From an uncultured Aliterella sp. (lineage in GTDB: Bacteria > Cyanobacteriota > Cyanobacteriia > Cyanobacteriales > Chroococcidiopsidaceae), in the NCBI GenBank assembly GCA_905479905.1, contig CAJQOK010000270.1, positions 1 through 6,687 of the forward strand: a DNA stretch of 6,687 bases, given 5' to 3'. Position 1 is the stretch's first letter; the number at the start of each line of letters is the position of its first letter. The notes beneath the pieces are model-generated. The model did no database searches, had not been told where the DNA came from, and worked only from the letters and a program-made list of their open reading frames with translations. Shown here in pieces: positions 1 through 5,139 of the stretch. A program made the position numbers and the translations under genes.

Positions 1-65
1 AAAATGTAAGATGCACCCCAACCAATAGAACGCGCAAGTTCTAAAATATCTGATAGTTCTTTCAT
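1..65 (-). CDS. N-terminus of inositol-monophosphatase / CysQ-like phosphatase (partial)
   Basis: Only the first 21 codons are in the window; the gene runs off the left edge. The visible peptide begins MKELSDILELARSIGWGAS, which resembles the start of cyanobacterial inositol-monophosphatase-family proteins, often annotated as 3'(2'),5'-bisphosphate nucleotidase CysQ. The catalytic metal-binding motifs lie outside the window, so the assignment rests on N-terminal resemblance alone. The start at 65 is supported by an AAAGGA sequence six bases upstream, inside the last codons of the kinase gene. Only 3 nt separate the kinase stop from this ATG, so the two genes are very probably co-transcribed and translationally coupled. 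Family identity is moderately sure; substrate is unknown. Confidence 0.55.
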   Translation of the reverse strand, partial: MKELSDILELARSIGWGASYI

Positions 66-68
66 TAT

Positions 69-941
69 TTATCCTTTAATATTCATCCAACGCCGAGTAC
101 CGAAAGCTTGGCAAGAAACCGCCGCAATTAGTGAAGCTTCCGCTAAAGCTTCAACAAAACTTTTAAACAATATAAAATGACAAAAAGCTCCGTGAAAAAT
201 ATCGCCAGCACCTAAACTATCAATAATTTTAACGGTAGGAACGTCTATAGTGTAAATTTTATTTTTACTCAAGTATTGTATCGGTTGTTCGCCATGAGTA
301 ATCGCAATATGAGGAATACCAAAAGCAGATAGATAAGCAAATACTTGTTCGCTATTATTACAGTTGGGGGGGTGAAAATTAGCTGAGCAAATTGCGTAAT
401 CAACATTAGGTAAAATATCCTCAAATCCCTGCTTCCAACTACCGCCATCAATTACTACAGGAATGTTTTTAATTTTAGCTTGCCGCGCGATCGCATTTCC
501 TACTGCTATTTGATGCCCATCAATCAGCACAATGTCAATATTACTCAAAATGTCTGTATAGGCATGGTTAGATACTTGAGTTTTTACCGCATTAATCGAA
601 ACTACCGCTCTTTCTCCCGTCTCTTGAGTGATAATAACTGAAGATACAGGGGGTACTTGCGTTGTATTAAGTGCAAGATCCCACAGTTTTACCCGACAAT
701 TTGCCAAATCTGCTTTAATAAGCTCGGTAGTAGAATGAGTCCCCACTACACCTAATAAATTTGCTTCGTTGCCTAAATAACTAAAAGTTGCGGCAGCATT
801 AGTCGCCGGGCCACCAGCAGAAACAGTATAATCAGAAGCAACAATTTTTTGGTTGCTTTTAGGAGCAGAAGTAGCTAAGTAAACAAAGTCTACAGTTACT
901 AAGCCAACAAATAATCCTCTATACGTGCGATCGCCTTTCAT
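69..941 (-). CDS. PfkB-family carbohydrate kinase
   Basis: ATP-dependent kinase of the ribokinase/PfkB superfamily, cytoplasmic; it phosphorylates a sugar or related small molecule that cannot be named from sequence. From the ATG at 941 the protein has 290 residues, a normal length. The N-terminal signature is at residues 39-57 (SAGGPATNAA, with Gly43-Gly44 and Asn48). The C-terminal signature is at 240-252 (IDSLGAGDIFHGA); Asp247 of GAGD is the expected catalytic base and the glycines form the anion hole. The ending AFGTRRW is typical of the subfamily containing ketohexokinase- and sulfofructose-kinase-like members. An ATG nine codons upstream (968) is less likely: it would overlap rsmI by 18 bp and add an unrelated MGFGRHGCK. 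No good ribosome binding site precedes either start. It probably forms an operon with the phosphatase downstream. Confidence 0.88.
   Translation of the reverse strand: MKGDRTYRGLFVGLVTVDFVYLATSAPKSNQKIVASDYTVSAGGPATNAAATFSYLGNEANLLGVVGTHSTTELIKADLANCRVKLWDLALNTTQVPPVSSVIITQETGERAVVSINAVKTQVSNHAYTDILSNIDIVLIDGHQIAVGNAIARQAKIKNIPVVIDGGSWKQGFEDILPNVDYAICSANFHPPNCNNSEQVFAYLSAFGIPHIAITHGEQPIQYLSKNKIYTIDVPTVKIIDSLGAGDIFHGAFCHFILFKSFVEALAEASLIAAVSCQAFGTRRWMNIKG
72..77 (-). promoter_or_regulatory. Ribosome binding site of the partial phosphatase gene
   Basis: AAAGGA on the minus strand, six bases before the ATG at 65. It lies within the final codons of the upstream kinase gene, which supports both the chosen start and coupling of the pair. 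Confidence 0.6.
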
Positions 942-950
942 TTTACAACC

Positions 951-1808
951 ATGCCTACCGAACCCCAACCAGGAACACTTTACATAGTTGGTACACCCAT
1001 AGGCAACCTAGAAGATATAACCTATCGCGCTGTGCGAGTTTTGCAAAATGTCGATTTAATTGCCGCCGAAGACACGCGCCATACAGGTAAATTATTGCAT
1101 CATTTTCAAGTCAAAGCGCCGCAAATTAGCTACCACGACCACAACCGCCACAGCCGCCACCCTGAGATATTAGAGCATTTAACTACAGGAAAAGCGATCG
1201 CTTTAGTTACAGATGCAGGAATGCCCGGAATCTCCGATCCTGGCTACGAATTAGTAATTGCTTGCATTGAAGCTAATATTCCTGTAGTCCCCATTCCTGG
1301 AGTTAGTGCTGTAACTACAGCCGTTAGCGCCAGTGGTTTACCTTCCGATAGGTTTATATTTGAGGGGTTTTTACCCGTAAAAGGACAAGAAAGAATAAGT
1401 CGCTTAGATTCTTTAGCCTCCGAAGCGCGGACAATAATTATTTATGAATCTCCCCACCGCTTGCAACAAACAATCAAAGATTTGACAAAAGTATTAGGAA
1501 TAGAACGAAAAATCGTTTTAGCGCGGGAATTAACTAAATTGTATGAAGAATTTTGGCGGGGAACTTTAGAGGAAGCGGCGATCCAATTAAAAAACAAAGA
1601 ACCTCAAGGCGAATATACCCTACTTATAGCAGGTACACCCACAGCTTTACCCTACCTTTCGGCTATAGAAATTGAATCGGAGTTGAAAGCAATCATGCTA
1701 CAGAAGGTATCGAGATCCCAAGCCAGCCGTCAACTAGCAAAAGTTACCGCTCATTCTCGTCAAGAACTTTATCAGGTTGCTTTAAGTATTGTGATAGATG
1801 AAATTTAG
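951..1808 (+). CDS. rsmI: 16S rRNA (cytidine(1402)-2'-O)-methyltransferase RsmI
   Basis: SAM-dependent tetrapyrrole-methylase-fold enzyme that methylates the ribose 2'-O of C1402 in the decoding centre of 16S rRNA, acting on the small subunit in the cytoplasm. At 285 residues it has the usual RsmI length. Family blocks are all present: GTPIGNLEDIT at 14-24, AAEDTRHTGKLL at 38-49, TDAGMPGISDPG at 87-98, PGVSAVTTA at 116-124, YESPHR at 165-170, ARELTKLYEEFWRG at 191-204, and GEYTLL near 220-225. The ATG at 951 places GTPIGN at the expected distance from the N-terminus. There is no clear Shine-Dalgarno sequence, which is common in cyanobacteria. Its start lies 9 bp from the divergent kinase start, so its promoter must sit largely in kinase coding DNA. 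It ends 15 bp from the convergent nuclease gene, and a HIP1 octamer fills that gap. Confidence 0.96.
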   Translation: MPTEPQPGTLYIVGTPIGNLEDITYRAVRVLQNVDLIAAEDTRHTGKLLHHFQVKAPQISYHDHNRHSRHPEILEHLTTGKAIALVTDAGMPGISDPGYELVIACIEANIPVVPIPGVSAVTTAVSASGLPSDRFIFEGFLPVKGQERISRLDSLASEARTIIIYESPHRLQQTIKDLTKVLGIERKIVLARELTKLYEEFWRGTLEEAAIQLKNKEPQGEYTLLIAGTPTALPYLSAIEIESELKAIMLQKVSRSQASRQLAKVTAHSRQELYQVALSIVIDEI

Positions 1809-1823
1809 GTAAAGTGCGATCGC

Positions 1824-2648
1824 CTATCCCACAGGTTGCTCAAAACCAGAAAATTCACAAATAGAATTAAACGCGCAGTAACGGCAGTGATTGCCAGGAT
1901 TTGGCGGAAAAATCTTACTAAAATTAACGGGTTTTTGTTCGTAGCGGCGTAAATCTTGCTGGTGTTTTTGGGCAACTTGGGCTAACTGATTTTCAATTGT
2001 ATCTAGTTGACTAGAACTAACCGTTATTAACACCGACTTTTTGCAGTGTTCTAAGTTATAAAAAGAGGCAACGGCATAATTGTGAGGATACAAATAACGA
2101 GCAGCAACTAAATATACTAAAGCTTGCCTTTGATCGAAAGCTGACTTACCCGTTTTAAAATCTATAATATGTAGCCTGCTGCCATTTTCGCTAAAAATGC
2201 AGTCCATCGCCGCATATAACTTAAAAGGATGCTCCACTTGTTTAATTGAAATTGGACGCGGAAAACCCTCATCACCGCGCGTTAACTGGACAATATGCTT
2301 ACCTTCTAGTAGCGGAGCATGATGATAATTTTTCAATATTTGAATTACACGCTGCTGCACTTCCTCCGTTGATTTATTCAGCTTAAGCAACTGGGCAACT
2401 TTTTCTACCCCATCTGGCTGGCTTAATAATTCGCTGTGGTGATGAAACTCATAAACACCCTTTTGCGCCAAAATTCCAATACGCTGCGGTGGTGTCGCGT
2501 GGGCTAAAAGCTCTTTAACTATAGGATCTTTTTGCCGCGCCTTAATAAAACCCCGCTTCATTTGACAATGCCAACGCTCTTGTCCCACCGCCGGGGCAAC
2601 TAATGACCATAAATGATAGCTGGCAAAAGGTCGCCCAAGAATAAACAT
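1824..2648 (-). CDS. Stand-alone PD-(D/E)XK nuclease, Cas4/AddB-like with Fe-S cysteines
   Basis: A 274-residue protein with the RecB/AddB/Cas4-type nuclease core. Asp149 in AAMDC, then Asp163 and Lys165 in IIDFKTGK, give the D...D-x-K metal site. Gln175 and Tyr179 (QALVY) form the QxxxY motif. His69-71 may supply the first core residue. Cys255, Cys258 and Cys264 (CRYC...C, spacing C-x2-C-x5-C) plus an isolated Cys28 match the one-plus-three cysteine pattern that binds a [4Fe-4S] cluster in Cas4 and AddB. DNA end-processing is the expected biochemistry; the cellular role is unknown. An in-frame TAA at 2652-2654 lies two codons before the ATG, so the start cannot be further upstream, and the next Met (30) would lose Cys28. 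No helicase, cas gene or CRISPR array is adjacent. It could be a repair nuclease or a Cas4-like solo protein. Confidence 0.8.
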   Translation of the reverse strand: MFILGRPFASYHLWSLVAPAVGQERWHCQMKRGFIKARQKDPIVKELLAHATPPQRIGILAQKGVYEFHHHSELLSQPDGVEKVAQLLKLNKSTEEVQQRVIQILKNYHHAPLLEGKHIVQLTRGDEGFPRPISIKQVEHPFKLYAAMDCIFSENGSRLHIIDFKTGKSAFDQRQALVYLVAARYLYPHNYAVASFYNLEHCKKSVLITVSSSQLDTIENQLAQVAQKHQQDLRRYEQKPVNFSKIFPPNPGNHCRYCAFNSICEFSGFEQPVG

Positions 2649-2805
2649 TGCTTACTTGCGGTAAATAAATCGCCCAAAATGCGCGATCGCGCGTTTACAG
2701 GAATAGTTATAGAAAAATGCCCAGCACTTCCTATTTTTTAGCTACACCGAAAAAGGAGAAGCTTCCTGTACTATTAATGATAAACAATTCCTTGAGTGGC
2801 AAAGG
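2649..2805. promoter_or_regulatory. Divergent spacer with promoters for the nuclease and mutase genes
   Basis: This is the only sizeable non-coding stretch in the window (157 bp). It separates two genes transcribed away from each other, so it must hold both promoters. On the minus strand TATAAC (2706-2711) is a plausible -10 element for the nuclease; on the plus strand the overlapping TATAGA (2708-2713) is a weaker candidate. Neither has a convincing -35 box at the right spacing. A 12-bp palindrome lies at 2681-2692. AAGGAG at 2753-2758 looks like a ribosome binding site but has no start codon at normal distance. Confidence 0.45.
2681..2692. repeat. Extended HIP1 palindrome GCGCGATCGCGC
   Basis: A perfect 12-bp palindrome that contains the HIP1 octamer and extends it by two bases on each side. 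After one mismatch on each flank it continues as AAA/TTT (2677-2696). It lies 33 bp upstream of the nuclease start codon. It may be only a HIP1 copy with chance extension, or an operator-like site. Confidence 0.6.
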
Positions 2806-4245
2806 ATGAGCAGTATTAGCAATTCTAATCAAATTAAGTTTGGTACAGATGGATGGCGAGGAATAATTGCCGATGACTTTACTTTTCCCAATGTGCGGAA
2901 AGTAACTAGAGCGATCGCAAGTTACCTCGAAACAGCCTACACCAAAGACCGTCCCGTTCTCGTAGCTTACGATACGCGCTTTCAAGCCGATAAGTTCGCT
3001 TATACTGCTGCTGAAGTATTGGCAGAGTTAGGCTGGACTGTTAAGATTAGCGATCGTGATTGTCCGACCCCGGTAATTGCTTACAATGCCCGTCTTCTCA
3101 ATTCTGCGGGGGCATTAATGTTCACTGCTAGTCATAATCCCGCGCCGTACTGTGGAATTAAATATATACCTGACTACGCAGGCCCGGCTACCCCAGAAAT
3201 TACCGATACGATTGTAGCGAATATTGAAAGCTCCGCAGATACGCCCGTCAAGGGCAATTTTAGCGCCCAAATCTCTACTTTTGACCCCAAACCAGAGTAT
3301 CTCAAATTTATCTACACCCTAATTGATGTAGAGAAGATTCGGAGCGCTCACTTGAAGGTAAAGTATGACGCACTCTATTCAACCTCTCGCGGCTATTTAG
3401 ACACCGTTCTAGAACACTGTGGTTGTGAGCTAGAAAGCTTCCACACCTACCGCGATGTGTTGTTTGGGGGGGGAATGCCCGAACCCAAAGGAGAGCAGCT
3501 AGTAGAGCTATCTGAAGCCGTAACTAGAGATGGCGCAGATATTGGGGTAGCAACCGATGGAGATAGCGATCGCTTTGGTATTATTGACGAACAAGGCAAT
3601 ATGCTGTCGCCCAACACTGTTTTACTATTGTTAGCGCGTCATTTGAGCAAAAATCGTGGCAAAACTGGGGCAATTGTTCGCACAGTGGCGACTACTCATT
3701 TACTTGATAATCTCGCAGCTAAGTACGGCTTAGAGATTTACGAAACGGCGGTAGGCTTTAAGTACATCGGCGAAAAAATGCGGGAAACTGCCGTATTAAT
3801 TGGCGGTGAAGAATCGGGAGGATTGAGCGTAATCGGGCATATTCCCGAAAAAGACGGGATTTTAGCAGATATGCTAGTAGCGGAAGTAATTGCTTACGAA
3901 GGTAAACCTTTAAGTCAGCTAGTAGAAGAAGTAATCGCCGAAGCGGATGGCCCGTTGTACAATCAGCGTCTAGACTTGCATTTAGATGATGCCCACAAAG
4001 CTGCAACTATTGAGTCTTTTACTAAAAACCCACCGTCCGATATTGCGGGAGTTAAGGTTAAAGAAGTTGGACGTAAAGACGGCATTAAGCTGTATTTAGA
4101 AGATGGTAGCTGGGTGCTGTTGCGTCCTTCGGGAACTGAACCTTTAATGAGGGTTTACTTAGAAACTCATTCTGTAGAACAACAAAACAACATAGCTAAC
4201 CAAATGGAAAAACTGATTAGTCAGTTGAAACCTGTAGGAGTTTAG
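2806..4245 (+). CDS. Phosphoglucomutase/phosphomannomutase family protein
   Basis: Alpha-D-phosphohexomutase of 479 residues, cytoplasmic, expected to move phosphate between C1 and C6 of hexoses or to make the glucose-1,6-bisphosphate cofactor. The N-terminal IKFGTDGWRGI is at 10-20. The phosphoserine loop TASHNP is at 107-112 with Ser109 as phospho-carrier. The Mg-binding DGDSDR has Asp251, Asp253 and Asp255. The sugar-binding GGEESGG is at 333-339, and the phosphate-binding RPSGTEP at 440-446. All four domains are complete. The ATG at 2806 places FGTDGWRG correctly; the frame is open upstream but has no ATG, GTG or TTG. AAAGG abuts the ATG, too close to act as a Shine-Dalgarno sequence. Cyanobacteria carry several such paralogues, and one (Synechocystis Slr1334 type) makes glucose-1,6-bisphosphate; I cannot tell which role this one has. 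Confidence 0.93.
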   Translation: MSSISNSNQIKFGTDGWRGIIADDFTFPNVRKVTRAIASYLETAYTKDRPVLVAYDTRFQADKFAYTAAEVLAELGWTVKISDRDCPTPVIAYNARLLNSAGALMFTASHNPAPYCGIKYIPDYAGPATPEITDTIVANIESSADTPVKGNFSAQISTFDPKPEYLKFIYTLIDVEKIRSAHLKVKYDALYSTSRGYLDTVLEHCGCELESFHTYRDVLFGGGMPEPKGEQLVELSEAVTRDGADIGVATDGDSDRFGIIDEQGNMLSPNTVLLLLARHLSKNRGKTGAIVRTVATTHLLDNLAAKYGLEIYETAVGFKYIGEKMRETAVLIGGEESGGLSVIGHIPEKDGILADMLVAEVIAYEGKPLSQLVEEVIAEADGPLYNQRLDLHLDDAHKAATIESFTKNPPSDIAGVKVKEVGRKDGIKLYLEDGSWVLLRPSGTEPLMRVYLETHSVEQQNNIANQMEKLISQLKPVGV

Positions 4246-4248
4246 TTA

Positions 4249-4286
4249 GATTGGCGATTAGCTAAAATAGCAGCTAATCGCTAATT
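4249..4286 (+). terminator. Long imperfect hairpin between the mutase gene and lapA
   Basis: Starts 3 nt after the mutase stop codon. Arms 4249-4263 and 4272-4286 can form 15 pairs, including two G-U wobbles, around an 8-nt loop; the inner ten pairs (GCGATTAGCT with AGCTAATCGC) are perfect. No U-run follows, so it is not a textbook intrinsic terminator. Its 3' arm ends ten bases before the lapA ATG, so it could instead protect the mutase mRNA 3' end or hinder ribosome access to lapA. Confidence 0.5.
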
Positions 4287-4296
4287 ATTGGTAAAA

Positions 4297-4575
4297 ATGA
4301 AAACTATAGCTAATTTAATTGCTGCTTTAATTGTGGCTACTTGGGTAATGACGATCGCAATTCTATCCTTAAAGAACGTTACACCAGTATCTTTAAAGTT
4401 TTTCACCTTTACATCTATTCAAATCCCATTTTTTTTAGCGATCGCTTTCAGTGTCGGTGCAGGTATAGTTTTAATGGCACTAATTCAACCATTGTGGAGT
4501 TTGGCTGGTGCTAAAAGAAATAGCGATGATGACTTTGATGAGGATGATTTTTCTTTCAACGATGTTCGTAAATAA
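4297..4575 (+). CDS. LapA-domain (DUF1049) small membrane protein
   Basis: A 92-residue inner-membrane protein. Hydrophobic segments lie at about residues 4-25 and 43-66, separated by the loop SLKNVTPVSLKFF that is characteristic of DUF1049/LapA-domain proteins. A short basic patch (AKRN) is followed by a very acidic tail (residues 76-86, DDDFDEDDF), probably cytoplasmic. LapA-domain proteins are linked to lipopolysaccharide assembly in enterobacteria; the role in cyanobacteria is not established. I chose the ATG at 4297 over an in-frame TTG at 4288, because the latter sits directly at the base of the upstream hairpin and family members start with MK-x-I-A-N-like sequences. It may be read through from the mutase gene. 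It converges on the small Rpn C-terminal-domain gene with a 10-bp gap. Confidence 0.85.
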   Translation: MKTIANLIAALIVATWVMTIAILSLKNVTPVSLKFFTFTSIQIPFFLAIAFSVGAGIVLMALIQPLWSLAGAKRNSDDDFDEDDFSFNDVRK

Positions 4576-4585
4576 AAGCTGGCAA

Positions 4586-4831
4586 TTATTCAACAGAAAT
4601 TTTTTGCAGCCAAGCTTCTAAATCTGCTACTTCGGAAAAGTCTAACAATTCTTCGGCTAAATCCTCTAATTGAGCAAGTTGTAATTGCTCAATACGCTGT
4701 TGCAATTCGGGCGTAAGTGTCCCGATTTGATGATTAAGCTGGCGGGTAACTATAGTTAATGCTTCAGATTGCTTTCCTTGTGCGAGTCCTTGCTCAATTC
4801 CTTCTCTCATCCAGCTAGTAACTATTTCCAT
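4586..4831 (-). CDS. Free-standing Rpn C-terminal (DUF4351-like) domain, RpnS-like duplicate
   Basis: An 81-residue ORF that duplicates the last 81 residues of the adjacent Rpn protein, with identical length, 64/81 residues the same by hand count, and no stop or frameshift. It opens MEIVTSWMREGIEQGLAQGK, a likely helix or coiled coil, then a variable stretch (26-36), then GTLTPELQQRIEQLQL and LEDLAEELLDF...DLEAWL typical of DUF4351. The ATG at 4831 is the only usable start: a TGA at 4874-4876 closes the frame upstream and no GTG or TTG lies between. A near-perfect AAGGAGG precedes it by five bases. It lies 62 bp downstream of the full-length gene's stop and is probably on the same transcript. 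By analogy with enteric RpnS it may bind and silence a full-length Rpn nuclease. The alternative is a decaying duplicate, but the intact frame and strong start argue against that. Confidence 0.75.
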   Translation of the reverse strand: MEIVTSWMREGIEQGLAQGKQSEALTIVTRQLNHQIGTLTPELQQRIEQLQLAQLEDLAEELLDFSEVADLEAWLQKISVE

Positions 4832-4836
4832 TGTTG

Positions 4837-4843
4837 CCTCCTT
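4837..4843 (-). promoter_or_regulatory. Strong Shine-Dalgarno sequence of the free-standing C-terminal-domain gene
   Basis: AAGGAGG on the minus strand, five bases (CAACA) before the ATG at 4831. It is the best ribosome binding site in the window, in a genome where most genes here lack one. The corresponding position in copy B reads CAGGAGA. Confidence 0.8.
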
Positions 4844-4893
4844 TTGGGTTGGTTCAATTTTATCAACTTCACTTCACTGATAAAAGCTGGCAA

Positions 4894-5139
4894 TTATTCC
4901 TCTGGAATTTGTCGCAGCCAAGCTTCTAAATCTGCTACTTCAGAGAAATTTAATAATTCTTCGGCTAAATCTTCTAACTGAGTAAGTTGTAATTGCTCGA
5001 TACGCTGTTGCAATTCGGGCGTAAGTGTACCTACTTTTCGTAGAAGCAATCGCATGATTAAAGATAAAGCTTCAGATTGCTTTCCTTGTGCGAGTCCTTG
5101 CTCAATTCCTCTCTCCATCCAGCTAGTAACTATTTCCAT
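4894..5139 (-). CDS. Candidate internal ORF for the Rpn C-terminal domain (gene within gene)
   Basis: In frame with the full-length Rpn gene: Met229 (5137-5139) starts an 81-residue product with the same stop. AGGAG precedes this ATG by six bases, so an internal ribosome entry is plausible. The neighbouring duplicate begins at exactly the equivalent ATG and also keeps a Shine-Dalgarno sequence. Separate translation of the small variable C-terminal domain (RpnS) inside the full-length gene (RpnL) is the published arrangement for enteric Rpn toxin-antitoxins. Here it is an inference from start signals; no expression data are available to me. Confidence 0.6.
   Translation of the reverse strand: MEIVTSWMERGIEQGLAQGKQSEALSLIMRLLLRKVGTLTPELQQRIEQLQLTQLEDLAEELLNFSEVADLEAWLRQIPEE

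Larger units (their letters stand above)
4572..4871. repeat. Tandem duplication, copy A (300 bp)
   Basis: Aligns without gaps to 4880-5179 at an offset of 308 bp, with 255 of 300 positions identical by my hand count. It spans from the lapA stop codon, through the whole small C-terminal-domain ORF, to 40 bp upstream of that ORF's ATG. Eighteen of the 45 mismatches cluster in 4722-4761, whereas the next 40 bp (4762-4801) are identical. Eight bases (4872-4879) separate the copies. Confidence 0.93.

Noticed and set aside
942..968. Upstream ATG at 968 for the PfkB kinase
   Set aside because: It adds nine residues with no family resemblance and overlaps the well-supported rsmI start; the ATG at 941 gives a normal kinase N-terminus.
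1824..2648. Part of a CRISPR-Cas locus because of the Cas4-like nuclease
   Set aside because: No repeat-spacer array and no other cas gene are in the window.
2731..2985. Minus-strand 84-codon frame over the divergent spacer and mutase start
   Set aside because: More than half is antisense to the conserved mutase N-terminus; no motif or ribosome site supports it. The same reasoning removes the antisense frames at 269-451, 3758-4006 and 6234-6485.
4288..4296. TTG at 4288 as the lapA start
   Set aside because: It lies immediately at the base of the hairpin, and the in-frame ATG three codons later matches the usual protein start.
4769..4981. Plus-strand open frame of 70 codons across the duplicated region
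   Set aside because: It is antisense to the two Rpn C-terminal-domain copies, has no recognisable protein features, and is explained by the opposite-strand coding.
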